This document shows positions 1 through 12,186 of a DNA stretch of 64,000 nt, one piece after another. The position numbers were made by a program, and so were the translations under genes. This stretch comes from Vesta saturnalis. Taxonomy: Eukaryota > Arthropoda > Insecta > Coleoptera > Lampyridae. The notes under the pieces are model-generated. The model saw only the letters and a list, made by a program, of their open reading frames with translations. It was not told the DNA's origin and made no database searches. Location of the stretch: the NCBI GenBank assembly GCA_036346205.1, contig JARFJB010000390.1, forward strand, positions 2,109,501 to 2,173,500, written 5' to 3'. Each line of letters begins with the position of its first letter. The stretch's first letter is position 1.

Positions 1-537
1 CAATGTTTACATCTATTTATCTTTGCATTAATTTTTCTGTAGTTATAATTTTATTAGAAATCCAGTTTTGTTAATTGCCAATTTAAAAATGTATGTTTGA
101 ATTTTAAATTTTAGTTTTAATTTTCTATTTTCATTGTTAATATAATTTATTATTTTTTCTTTTTTTATAAAGTACTGAATTATAGTCTCGTGTAGAAGGT
201 ATATTTCGAAACGTTGAGTGTATTAAAAGATTTTTTGTAATTTGCTTCTCTTTTGATTCTTTAATAGACATATTAAGAAACGCGTCGTCATCATCTCCGT
301 TGTCATCATAGACATTCATTCACGGAACATTTTACGAAAATTGTTAGGTTGGAAAAGCATGATCCGGAATTATGTCATGCATGTCACTCTTACAAAATGT
401 GTCAAAAACAGAATACGTCCAGTGGAAAACTTTGATGTGAGCAAATTCGCGACTGTATTTTTGACAATTTCACGTATTTCAGGGGGCGTACATGCAAGAT
501 TATCTTGATTATCTTCCATTTTCGTGTTACGTATTAC

Positions 538-2240
538 CAGGGTGAACCAAACATACTTTTTTTTTAAATAGGATACTCTATATATTATTTCAAATTTAGA
601 TTAAACTCATCTCCCCCATACTTCCAATATAGGGTTTGATTACGTTATACAAGGTATTTCAAAAGTTATGATCAATTGTACACGAAAATTATTCTCATTT
701 AAACGACCTGTATACCCTATACAGAACAATCTTACAATAATTTTTTCCAGGCATAACTTTTTGACATTGCTACAGTGTTACGAGAAAGTGCTACTTCTTT
801 ATTATTGCACTAATTGAATATAGAGCGAGCCAAAACTCGATCACGTGATTTTGTCAATGTTTTCAAATGACTCACCCTGTATTTTATTTTAAAAAGTGAA
901 AATACACTTTATGTTCTTTCATTTTTATTAAGCACTCCCTATAGCTAAAATCGTTAATTTCTGAGATATTTTCAATTTAATAACAGAAAGATTTTTTTAA
1001 TTTCGATCATAACAAGTTAGCCGTGAACAAATAAAAGTGTGACAAATTATTATAAAAAATTCAAAAAACATCGGTTATTAAGACAAAATTCTTATAAAAT
1101 TAATTAATTTCATAATAAATGTTCAAAATGTCCACCGAAAACATCAATACAGCATTGCAGTCGATCTTCAAATTCTCAACTGACATTTCTTAACATTTCT
1201 ACATTAATACTCTGGAATGCTTCTCGTATTCTATTCTTCATATCATCTTGTGTGGTTGGTGAACGAGCAGGTCATGCAATGGGTCCTCCTCTTCCCACCT
1301 ATCTTCCAGGAAAATGGGTGTTAAGCTGATTATGAATTAATCTAGTGTACCGGAGCTCGATCATGGAACAACCACATCCTTTGACGAATTTTAATAGGAA
1401 CGTTTGCCAAGAGTAATGGTAAATGATTTTCTAAAAAAATAAACCTGACCATTCACTCTTCCATCGAAAAAATGTGGTCCAATTACGTGATCTCCAACTA
1501 TACCAAGAAATAAATAATTGTATTGATTATCTTGCAACTGTAATATTTACTATTAATGTGACAGATCGTTTAAAATTGTAAACTTAAAAACATATATTTT
1601 CTATTGACGTTCATTATATTCTTTTACCAAATATAACACGTGTTATGATTTTCTATTAACGTTCATAATATTCTATTACGAAATGTAACACGTGTTATGA
1701 TTAATAATCGATGATACCACTCCTTAAAACCTGTAAAAAAATTTCACCGGTTTTAACTCGAGCTATCACCGATGATAATCATAACACTAGTTATATTATC
1801 CCCGAAAATATCTCAAAAATTAACCATTTTAGCTATAGGGAGTGCTTAATAAAATGAGAGAATGTAAAGCGTATTTTCACTTTTTAAGATAAAATACAAG
1901 GTGTTTCATTTGAAAAAATTGACAAAATCATGTGTTCGAGTTTTGGCTCGCTCTATATCCAATTGGTGCAATAATAAAGAAATAGCACTTTCCCGTAACA
2001 CTGTACCAATGTCAAAAAGTTATGCCTGGAAAAAATATTTTAGGTTGATCTGTTTAGGGTATACAGGACGTTGAAATGAGAATGATTTTCGTGTACAATT
2101 GACCATAACCCTTGGAAATACATGGTATAACGCAATGAAACCTTATATTGGAAGTATGGGGGAGACGAGCTTAATCAAAATTTGAAATAATATATAGGGT
2201 GTCCCATTTAAAAAAAAGTACGTTAGTTCCACCCTGGTAA
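538..2240. mobile_element. Defective DNA transposon with ~440-bp inverted arms
   Basis: The left arm (about 538-985) and the right arm (about 1808-2240) are inverted copies of each other: the text from the CCAGGGTG end through ATATAGGG, CAATTGTACACG and CACTCCCTATAGC recurs in reverse complement. The 820-bp spacer carries the 3' half of a Tc1/mariner-type transposase on the minus strand. The first half of the transposase is missing, so this copy cannot be autonomous. A further partial copy of the right arm lies at 6.7-7.05 kb. Arm limits were placed by eye. Confidence 0.7.
1110..1535 (-). pseudogene. DD41D-type Tc1/mariner transposase, C-terminal remnant
   Basis: Reading the minus strand in shifting frames gives pieces typical of this transposase family: VGDHVIGPHFFDGRVNG, then WLFHDRAPVH (second catalytic Asp with its HD-x-AP context), HNQLNTHFPGRWVGRGGPIA-like text, a PARSP stretch, and the C-terminal signature GGHFEHLL before a stop. 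About 30 residues after PARSP, including the third catalytic position, are deleted and there are several frame breaks. It sits in the spacer of the inverted-arm element and is evidently its own degenerate transposase. Family membership is clear from the shared C-terminus with the copies at 12.5, 13.3 and 54.2 kb. Confidence 0.6.
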
Positions 2241-2349
2241 TATGTAACAGCCTGTAAATACAAAAATAATTTTATAATGTGAGGTTTGAAGTTGCCTATA
2301 ATTTTTGTAAATAACCTTTTTTGATACATGGACGCACTAATGCCGCACC

Positions 2350-2466
<117 letters not shown>

Positions 2467-2532
2467 GGGTGTCCCAATAGTGCGTATTCGGTCAATAGCT
2501 GCTTAACCATTAAACTTAGAAGATAAGTATTT

Positions 2533-2880
2533 TTATGAAGATTTACCTTTACAAACCCTTAGAGAAATGTGGCTGCAATTAGATGGCGCTCCTCCGAAAT
2601 TTAGCAGAAACGTTAGAAATTATTTAAATACCCAGTTTCGAAACAAATGGATAGGAAGAGGAGGGCCGATCTCCCGGCCTGCAAGATCGCCTGACTTGAG
2701 AAGCTGGACTTTTTTCTTTGGGGTTGGATTAAAGAAAAAGTATCAAACTCCTCCAACGACTGTAGATGATATGAAGGCAAGAATTAGAGACGTCATTCAA
2801 AATATAAACGTTTCCACTGTAACGGTATAAACGGGTGGTAGAACGGGATTACAGATAAATTGGCCTTTTTGCCCCGACTA
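2533..2880 (+). pseudogene. DD41D-type transposase, central fragment
   Basis: One open frame reads through LPLQTLREMWLQLDGAPP, which is the second catalytic Asp region (family form WFQQDGAPPH), then RNYLNTQFRNKWIGRGG and PARSPDL, and a C-terminal helix region TVDDMKARIRDVIQNIN. The third catalytic residue is lost: where relatives have NPLDFFLWG this copy has RSWTFFFGVG. The N-terminal helix-turn-helix and the first Asp are deleted, because the terminal repeat ends only about 60 bp upstream. Dead copy; family call is secure from the motif order. Confidence 0.75.
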
Positions 2881-2884
2881 GCCA

Positions 2885-5190
2885 GCGTATGGGTGTAGGT
2901 CAGATGTTAAAAAAAAAATTGCACATCCAGAATAGTAAATCTTACGTAAGTCACAATAGGAGATGGAGACAAAATCAATTCGGTTTGGGCGCCAGAATGT
3001 TTGGTAGTCAAAATAAGGGTCGTCGTTCCAAAATTACGAGTACATAGCGTGTCTAAACATACAAAAAACATACGCTTACCTATCCGCAATCAATTCCAGG
3101 TGTGCTGGACAGCAACTCAGCAAACTACCTGAAATCGGGCTTCAAAAAAAACACTACACGCTTGTCAAATAAAATCGTGATAAACACTCAATAACGTTAC
3201 GTTACTACACCTCAGTGTAATAAATTAGGCATTAAATAATAATCAAAACAAAACAACTAAAAAAATAATAAGCTATAGAATGAACTCTAAACTGAATTAA
3301 TACTCAACTAAAAATCAAATAAAATACTAAATATTAAGAACGCTATTACTCAATAAAGCAAAAAAAAACTAACCTCGTTACGTTAAAAACTAAAACACCG
3401 GTAACTTGCAATTTGCAAAAACAAACTCTTATGTAACACAAAAGGGTTTCCACATAATTAAAACACATTTGTAAAACCTAACAAAACTATAATGAAATAA
3501 TAATAAAAGGATAAATATAAACATACGATAATGCGTATAAACAAAAGAATAAATGCTTAAAAGGCGGCAGGATGTCTGATCAGAATACTGCTTTTACGCC
3601 AGTCTAAATCGTTTAACCTATATTTATAATTCGTGGATAATATACCCACACTACAATAGGGTCGATTGCCCTTTAATACCAAAATAAAAAAGTGTGAAGG
3701 TGGAGCGTCAAAACTATAATTAATTACGCTAAACAATTTCAAACAACAACTTACTTTCAAACTTTCATAAACACAAAAAAAATAAATCGAAACACACAAA
3801 AATCTTCAAAATTTTCAATAAAAAAACACAATATTATATTACCTTAAAGGTCTAGAATTACACCTCTAAGTGGAAGATAACCAGGTGGTCGTTTACGGCT
3901 ATGACGGAAAGGAAATCTCCCTGGTCAGGCAAAATGATGAATGAAATGTTAACTATTGTTCTATGATACACAAACAATTCTTGGATTGATTCGCGTTAAA
4001 TTGTTATTGCATAAATTCAAAACTTCTTTTAAAATAAAAATAATTTGAGCGTTCACAATTACTTGATAACTTTTAGCTTTTAATTGGTTTTATTTCCACT
4101 AATAATCCAAAATGTTAATAACTTGATTTAATTAAATATAATTTTTAATATATTGCGAAAGTTTCTTTATCTTTAAATACGCTTTGTACGATAAATAAGA
4201 GGCACTTGGAAGAACGATGATTTTAAAATCCGCAGAAGCGATATGAACCAAAGAGGTCACTGAAGCACTATACAACACGACGATGTCCTCTAGGTAACTT
4301 TACGTAAAACCGAAATCGGCACTAGATATAATCCTTTGGTGATGAACAATTTTAATAAATACCTTTCACAGGTAATCTTCAGAAGTAGCTAAACTACCCT
4401 TACTACACAAAAAAAGTACGTTCGTTAAACACCACAAGGTCCAAAATTTCAACGTTCTAAACCACCCCTTAAAGCGTAACACTAAACGACAACGTATACT
4501 ACTCGAAAGCGCAGTCAATTTCAGACTCCCAAAAATTATTAACAAAAATCCATCTTTGAATTTTTAATCTCACTACTCATAAAAAATCTTATCTAAGTTA
4601 ATTCCACCAATTAAAAAAACGGAAGGGGAAAATAAGGTACCCCGATACACAAATTCGTTTCCGTCCGTAAGGACTCGGTAAATTTTCCAAAAACTAAACG
4701 TCAGCAAGAGTATCCTGTACAGCCTCTCTATGTTTACCTTAAAGTACGAACAATAAGGCCCACATGTAATCTCTATGACTCAAAACCAGCATATTCACTA
4801 TTACACTGAACAACTATACTTAAGCGTCTTTATGGCGCTAACATGACATCATACACAGGTAAACCTATACTATTTATTTAAATTACTTAATTTTCTAAGG
4901 AAATCAAACGAAATACACCTTAATTAAACTTATAGATAACTATTTACAAATAAGCGTTAATCAAACTTCTATAAACGAGGAATAATAAGGAAAAACAACC
5001 TAAATTACAAAAAATAATTCACAAACAAAGAATCTAAAGCTCACCATACACCTACCATCCCTAAAGGTCGTTACACACGTTAAAACAAATTTACTATAAA
5101 ACATAATTTGACAACAAAAAAAAATATGTATATACGGAATCTAACTAAGTACATAAAACTATAAACAAAATTACCCAATACGTATACAGG
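2885..5190. other. Unassigned, strand-skewed AT-rich insert
   Basis: No coding similarity that I can recognise on either strand. The plus strand is rich in A and C and poor in G for most of 3.1-5.15 kb, unlike the flanks. It separates the two transposase pieces of the surrounding element, so it is probably a later insertion, perhaps an LTR or non-coding retroelement part. Confidence 0.4.
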
Positions 5191-5949
5191 GTGTTCAAAA
5201 TACCCTGACACCACGTTACGAAAAGTAAATTTGTAGTTTATTCGAAGACTTCATGTTTTCCAGCAACAAAATGGTGGTCACATTGAACATTTATTATAAT
5301 TTTAAGTGTTTGTATTTCAGTTAATATGTTTTTTAGTTTCTTATGTATTCATAACTTGCGTTGACCTACTAATGTTACTCTTCTTCAGTGTCATCAACGA
5401 AAAAAATTGAACAAACTTAAATATCTACGAAACTATTAGAGATAGATATAGAACATATTTAATAGAAATGAAAGCCGATTAATAGACGAAGACAAGGCAT
5501 TAAAAAAATATAGGGTGTGCCATTTAAAAAAATTTATGTTTTTGAATTAATTATTGTGATCACCGTGTATATTGAAAGCCAATTTGGATAATAGATTAAA
5601 GTAATCTCATGCATAAATAAATTCTATACCAAAGTTTATTTTTTTATCTTTAAAAATAACTGAGATACGCGTACTTGAATTACTACATAAAAATGTCAGT
5701 TTTTAATTAACTTTGCAAATATCTCGAAAACTGTAAGATTTAGCTTGTAACTAATTGTTATAAAAAAGATAATAAAATTATAAGGAGAATCGAAAAATAA
5801 ACCAATATATAGGGTGTTCTGTTTAAAAATCAAAGTTCCATTTGTACCGCTTTTATATTACACCCTGTAGAAACCAAACTATTTTTATATTATGCAGCTT
5901 ATAAAACTAGACAATTTTCGGCTATCGACCGAATACGCACCATTGGGAC

Positions 5950-5953
<4 letters not shown>

Positions 5954-6010
<57 letters not shown>
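5954..6010. repeat. (TA)n microsatellite
   Basis: TA dinucleotides directly outside the right terminal repeat of the 2467-5953 element. Confidence 0.95.
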
Positions 6011-6012
<2 letters not shown>

Positions 6013-6164
6013 ATTGTGTTAAGATTCATCATGCTGGAAATTTGTTTAATGCATTTACAATGTTCAATGGATCTGTAACCTCTACATTATGATTTTCGTG
6101 TACAATTGACCGTAACTTTTGAAATACCCCGTATAACGCAATGAAACCCTATATTGAAACTTAA

Positions 6165-6643
6165 TTACATACTTAATTATATCCATTTAATCAACTAATA
6201 GAACGTGATTAAGTAGCATGTAACCCTATTATAAGTGATGTAGGTACTTATTACGGTTACTACCTATAATTCTGTACGCTTCTAAATTTTATGAGCACAA
6301 CAATTCAATTTCTTTATTGGTGTACGACAGAAAAGTGTCCTGTGAAATATCCTGAAATCTTGAAATATTAGAAAACATCCAGTTCTACGTTTCGGTCAAT
6401 CACAAAATATCAATGCCGACTCAGCATAAGCACGGATTTAATAATAATGTCCATGTTTAATAGCAAATTTTTCCGTTACGAACTATACATATCTCGATTC
6501 GTTTTAGTACCGCGTGTTTAAGTTTTAGGTTAATCTTAACACAATTAATACACGGGGTGATCCGTAAATAATGGTCCAAAGTGAAATATTCTCGGTCACA
6601 AAACATTACGATCTGACGAATAAAATAAAAACGACACAGGATG

Positions 6644-6645
<2 letters not shown>
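6165..6645 (+). repeat. Inverted repeat arm A (partner 10085-10560)
   Basis: About 480 bp, including GTACGACAGAAAAGTGTC, ACGTTTCGGTCAATCAC and CGGGGTGATCCGTAA, recurs in reverse complement at 10085-10560 with scattered substitutions and small gaps. The arms are about 3.4 kb apart and look like terminal regions of one DNA transposon or foldback element. Confidence 0.75.
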
Positions 6646-6687
<42 letters not shown>

Positions 6688-6688
6688 A
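6645..6688. repeat. (TA)n microsatellite
   Basis: TA-rich run right after CACAGGATGT, at the inner end of inverted repeat arm A. Confidence 0.9.
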
Positions 6689-6689
6689 T

Positions 6690-7050
6690 GAATTGTGTTA
6701 AGAATCATCATGTTGGAAATATTTATAAAGTAGTTGTTTAATGCATTTACAATGTTCAAAGGATCTTTATCCTCTACATTATGATTTTCGTGTACAATTG
6801 ACCATAACTTTTGAAATACCCCGTATAACGCAATGAAACCCTATATTGAAAGCATGGGGGAGATGATCTTAATCTAAATTTGAAATAATATGTAGGGTGT
6901 CCTATTTAAAAAAAAGTATGTTAGGTTCACCCTGGTAATATGTAACACCTTGTAAATACGAAAATAATTTTGTAATGTGAAGTTTGAAATTGACTATAAT
7001 TTTTGTAAATAACTTTTTTGGATACTTACGACGCACTAATGCCGCACCTG
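6690..7050 (+). repeat. Dispersed repeat, second copy of 2075-2352
   Basis: The stretch from GATTTTCGTGTACAATTGAC to ACTAATGCCGCACCTGTA repeats 2075-2352 in direct orientation with about 10 percent differences. Both copies run into (TA)n. A shorter copy lies at 6088-6165. Confidence 0.75.
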
Positions 7051-7079
7051 TATACATATATATATATATATATATATAT
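7051..7079. repeat. (TA)n microsatellite
   Basis: Short TA run that ends the dispersed repeat copy, in the same relative place as the long array at 2353. Confidence 0.85.
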
Positions 7080-7129
7080 TGGATCTTTAACCTCTACATT
7101 ATTGGTTAAGAAGACATTTGTTACAGTAG

Positions 7130-7790
7130 ATCAATTTTTATTAAAGGCGGTTTTTGTTTTATAGATCGCATTCTTAAGTTTATTATCAAAGTATATCCTT
7201 TTTGCTAACATTAGAACACTTCTGTAAATTTGCCTATATTTTTTGTAATACGCTTGTGACAGAAACTCCTTTTTCAATTAAATAAAAAGATTAGTGTTGT
7301 AGACGATATTTTTAAACTAGCAGTAACCCAAGGTTTGGTACAAGAGTTAGATATTCTTTTTTCTTGTTTAAAAGCTTCACTATAGCACCTGACAATATTG
7401 TTTAAAAAATTAAGAAAATCTTTATTAACATCGCTTACTTTATGTTGGCTATTCCAATGAATGTCTTATATACGAAATAAAGGATTTACCTTGATAGTTT
7501 GTATTTTCAACTAACCTGCTACTTAAAAATTTAATTTTTTGCGCAGACTCTTCAGAAAGACCATTAAATATCAAATTTTTATCCAAAACACAATTATTAA
7601 AATTAGTTAAAATATAGTCTATACCAGGGCAACTTGTTTGGGTTATTCGTGTTGGTTCCGAGAAAACGGGATACAGTCCATGTACACACATTAAGTCCAA
7701 TAATCTGTTTCTCTCGTTAGAGTCAATTAGTATATCTATATTATCACAATGTTTAACCTAATTCCTGCAAGGTTTTACTATTCACACGTG
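7130..7790 (-). pseudogene. Jockey-type LINE, endonuclease fragment
   Basis: The minus strand encodes part of an apurinic-type endonuclease of a non-LTR retrotransposon: NIDILIDSNERNRLLDLM (end of the GDFN motif region), then PVFSEPTRITQTSCPGIDYI, the conserved EPTRIT...ID..(F/L)TN block. Further on, KPWVTASLKIS matches the linker that joins the endonuclease to the reverse transcriptase (KPWIT-like). Stops interrupt the second part. No reverse transcriptase follows, so this is a truncated dead piece. Confidence 0.65.
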
Positions 7791-7914
7791 CCTTCCTCCT
7801 CAAACCAGTGAATCTCAGACTTGAAACTATTAAATTAAATTTTAATGTTAGTTAACAGATTTCAAACACACGGTGACAATCTAGTCCTTGCTTCAGTACA
7901 AACTGTTCCTGTTA

Positions 7915-10165
7915 TAATGTATATACGTGGTGGTCCGTAAGTAATGGTCCAAAGCGAAGTGTAAGATTCTCGGCCTCATAATATTACGATCAGGCTTAAT
8001 TTGTTTTAAAAAAGTATTGATAATAAAGAACACACAGTGTGTGAAATTTCCAAAAAAAAATGTTGATTTTTGCAATATCTCCAAAACGAGGAAACGTATT
8101 TTTGTCATTCTTGGTATAACAAATAGAGATTTAAGTACATTGGTTTTAGCTTATTAATGCGTTTTTATTATGTGCAGTGGCGTAGAACGCGAGAGGTAGA
8201 GCAACCTTTTAATCCCTTTATGTAATGAATTTTTAGCATAAGACAAGAATTTTAAGATCAGTCTAAAACATAGGTGGTGTAAATGGTAATCGTCTAATTA
8301 TAAAAAGTGTTTTAATAATATAATAAAGAAATAAGTGTTAATAAATGTTCTCCAAAACAAATCGTTAAGCTAACTGGAGATACTAACCATTCACCACTAA
8401 TAATGCCTTTGTCCCAGTCGGTAGTTTAATATAGGCCAGTCTTTTGATTTGCTTGATTACCACAAAATCTGCTAGCTTACTTCCACTGAACATCTATATA
8501 AAAAATTGCAATGTAACACTAATAAAAATGATCTCGGACGCCAAGTTATTTTTATAATGCTCGGAATAACTAAACCGAGGTTGTTAACAATGAAAATTTT
8601 TTCGAAATATAAAAAATAAAAATATACAAATATGTTTCTTAACAGTTAAAATGATAGGGTTATATAAAATATATCTTAAAAATAGCCTTAAATTACTAAT
8701 TAAATCATAAATACCTGTTGTGTAAAATTTTGTACACAAACTTATTAATACCCTCTGGTATCTAAATGATTACGGAATTGTCAACCAAGGTGATGCCATT
8801 TTTGCATCAATATTGCGCAATATCTTGTAATAATGCTTTACCCAAACTGGAATTTTATTTCTTATAAATTTATCTTCATGAAATGGAATAATCCGTTTAT
8901 CGCATTATCCTGAAATTTTCCAATAAAAATTGCAATCATAAAATGAAAGCGTACGCAACAGTACAATTAAATTGGTGTTTAAAATGTAATCAAAGTAAAA
9001 ATAAAAGAAAGGAAAGTAAAATAAAGAGTGCCTGAAAATAGAAAATGTTTTAATTTTTAGTATTACGAGTTATATTATCTTACCATTAAATCAATGGCAC
9101 TTTCACCAAAATTAAGGTGGAAAACCCAAAAAAGCTTCCTTTCATTACTTTCATCAGGAAGTAAAAAAAATGGATGCTTTGAAATTAGACGATGTAGTCG
9201 TGCGCGAAAGGATTTGCGCAAAGAATTAAGTCAATGATAACGCGTTGCGCGAACGTATTGAGCAGAAAAATAATTTGAAGTGGGAGTATAAACCTTTAAG
9301 AAATATATACCCTTAAGAAGATATGCACCTAAGTTACACCAAAATGCAAATTAAGTTGCCTACCTCATTTCTATAATGCAAAAATAATTAAAATTTTTCT
9401 TATATTTACAACTGAATGAACGAAAGACATTAAATTACGGTATATTTAATACAACTCAAAATGGGTTGTTACAATTTCTACACCAATAGAGTAAATTGGA
9501 TTTTCTGTTAAAATACGAAACCTTGATGTTTTTCAGATAAAAAAAGGTATGCTTTGTCTAAATCGATAACTTTAACAGTTTCTAAGATATTTACAGGCTA
9601 CTATTATTTGGGAAACAACATCTAAACGCGAAAGTCAGTGTTTCGGGAAGAATACACGTGACTTCACGAAATCATTGATCTAATCATTTTACCACAAAAC
9701 TTTCATATAAACTAGGTCTAGTAGTGTTTCATTTTCGAGATACAGGTTATCAAAGTTTATAACTTGCCTAAGCAGTTTGGTAATAAATACCTAGAGATGC
9801 ATATACCTTACAAACTGTTAAAGTTATCGGTTTAGACAAAGTATTCTTTTTCTGTCTGAAAAACATCAAGGATTCGTATTTTAATTTAAAAAATCCAAAT
9901 TACTCCATTGGCGTAGAAATTAGGGATTAAAAGATTGCTCTACCCCTTGCGTTATACGCCACTGTACAGAACAGAAACGTATTAATAAAGTAAAACCAAT
10001 GTACTTTATACCTCTAATTATTATACCAAGAATGAGAAAAATAATTTTTTTTTTAGATATTTCAAAAATGAACAACACACTGTGTCGTTTTTATTTTATT
10101 CGTCAGATCGTAATATTTTGTGACCGAGAATCTCATATTTCACTTTGGACATTACTTACGGACCA
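7915..10165. repeat. Layered inverted repeats (7915-8215 with 9925-10165; 9470-9600 with 9795-9935)
   Basis: The segment 7915-8215 (GGTGGTCCGTAAGTAATGG ... AGTGGCGTAGAACGCG) is inverted at 9925-10165. Inside, 9470-9600 (CACCAATAGAGTAAATTGG ... GTCTAAATCGATAACTTTAA) is inverted at 9795-9935. The right arm of the first pair overlaps the partner of arm A. This points to several related elements inserted into each other or to a foldback transposon. The core 8220-9470 has no recognisable coding sequence. Confidence 0.65.
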
Positions 10166-10560
10166 CCCCGTGGATTAATTGTTTTGGATTAACCCATTAC
10201 TTAAACACGCGGTACTAAAACGAATCGAGATATTTATAGTTCGTAACGGAAATAAAATTTGCCATTAAACATGGAAATTATTATTAAAGCCGTGCTCATG
10301 CTGAGTCGGCGTTGATACTTTGTGATTGACCGAAACGTAGAACAGGATGTTTTCTAATATTTCAGGATTTCAGGATATTTCACAAGACACTTTTCTGTCG
10401 TACACCAATAAAGGAATTGAATAGTTGTGCTCATAAAATTTAGAAGCATACAGAATTATAGGTAGTAACCGTAATAAGTACCTACATCACTAATAATAGG
10501 GTTACATGCTACTTAATTACGTTCTATTAGATGATTAAAGGGATATAATTAAGTTGGAGT
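10085..10560 (-). repeat. Inverted repeat arm A', partner of 6165-6645
   Basis: Reverse-complement copy of arm A, including GGACCACCCCGTGGATTAA and GTGATTGACCGAAACGTAG. Its first 80 bp also pair with 7920-8010. Confidence 0.75.
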
Positions 10561-10564
10561 ACGA

Positions 10565-11690
10565 AGCCTAATTTAAAAATATCAATGGTCTAAAATTGGC
10601 AATTAGTATTGGTTAAACAAGTTCAATCGCAATTCACACATACTCCAATTAGAACGTTGTTTATTGAATTGATAAGTATCCTAAAAATTCTATGGATATT
10701 AACACAATAAATCAATATTTATTTAAACTAAAATTATTTTTCAAACAGTCTCTTGTAACAATATGCATATGTGCATATTCTCGCAAATTGAAAACCAGAC
10801 CAGCATGCGAGCTGTCTTAGTTTACGTTTAACATCATTCAATCAACAAACTACCTACGCTCCAGAAAAATATTCCAATCGATACAACAGCACGGAAGCGA
10901 ATATTTCAGCCGTAAATTACAGTAGGAAATAAATGCGATAGAAGGCAGAAAAATGTGTCGCGCCTGGCCTAACATACGCAGTTGCGTCAGTGGTTCACCG
11001 TTTTTTTCCGAATAAAGAGCAAGGGTATGGATATATAAATATTATATATAGGTTTCGATTAATATCTTTTTATATGTGTAAACAGGTTCAGTAAACACAT
11101 TTTTTGATCATATTTTAAAAGGGTGCTATATTTAATAACTGTTTTATACCGATTTAGCGTCTACATAAATTTTGTTAGAAATTTAATTTAAAAAGGAAAT
11201 TGTCATTTTGGTATACATTAATTTTCTAACCACTGAACGCTTTTCGAATAATGTATTTTGTAATATTAAGAAGTTAGATTACTTTATGTCATTGCAATTT
11301 TTTCTTTGTAACTTTAAAATTTTTATTCGATAAATGAATATGGATTGAGCTTTGCTTATATCAAATACCCACTCAGATTTAAAATAATATAAAAGAAAAA
11401 TTAATTGCCTTTTTCATCATATACTGTTAAGATGTGCTTCAAAACATATTTAATATAAAATGTTTACAGTTGATCAAATCTGTTATCAAAGATGAAGTAT
11501 TACTGAAAGAATTAAACCGGTAAAACATAGAGCATGATGATTCAATCTTTAATGTATACATTACCATTACTGACAACAAATGTGTAACTTTAAGACTTGA
11601 ACTCTTCAAGGTGTTCAGTACCCTGCTTGCATTTCTACGAAGATTCTAATAACCCCTGGTTAAAAATAAGTTTTCAAACTATAGCTTTAT
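10565..11690. other. No gene recognised
   Basis: About 1.1 kb between repeat structures. No open frame with recognisable motifs and no long repeat with other parts of the window; it may be host intergenic DNA. Confidence 0.4.
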
Positions 11691-12186
11691 CTATGTACAC
11701 TGTGTCACATTTTGGTTGAAATTGTAGGGTATCTCGTTTGGGAGCAAAGATAGAAAGATGCGGTTTTCGCAACCCTGTTCTACTTTTTCGTGATACGAAA
11801 GATGCCACAAACAGAATTGTCGTAGTCCTCTTAACATTTGAGATAAAGGGCGAAAATCAAAATTTGCAAATTTTAAGCACCCCTCGTAACTGCTTTGCCT
11901 TGTAAGTTACCGAAATGGTGAAAAGTGGGTTTTATACAGAATTTTCCATAAAATTTAGTGGCGTGCATATTTTTTTTTTATACAGGGTGTCCAGAAACTC
12001 TACGGAAAAACTTTGCGTAGTGATTCTAGACCCAAAAATAAGAAAAAAAGTTCATATAAACCCAGGTCCGGAAATGCTCCGTTTAGGACCTACAGGGTAT
12101 GAAAAAATTTTATTTTCCTGTTTTATGGTGAGAAACTTAAATATTTTATTGATTTTGATGCTGCCTGCAGAGGACGCAATTTACAG

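Larger units (their letters stand above)
2467..5953. mobile_element. Tc1/mariner-type element with ~33-bp TIRs, internally replaced
   Basis: The ends GGGTGTCCCAATAGTGCG (2467) and CGCACCATTGGGACACCC (ending 5953) are inverted copies that continue through a GTATTCGGTC block for about 33 bp. Each end abuts TA and a TA-repeat array, as expected for TA-targeting elements. A transposase piece lies just inside the left end, and the last codons of a related transposase (NGGHIEHLL then stop, 5262-5295) lie far to the right. About 2.3 kb of unrelated sequence separates the two, so the element was itself invaded or rearranged. Confidence 0.6.

Noticed and set aside
137..319. 60-codon minus-strand frame next to TTTCGAAACGTT
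   Set aside because: The GAAACG text resembles Penelope termini but no CUGANGA box or stem is present, and the peptide has no known motif.
5892..6092. Open frames of alternating Tyr-Ile
   Set aside because: They are translations of (TA)n arrays (also at 6457-6759 and 21875-22215) and have no coding meaning.
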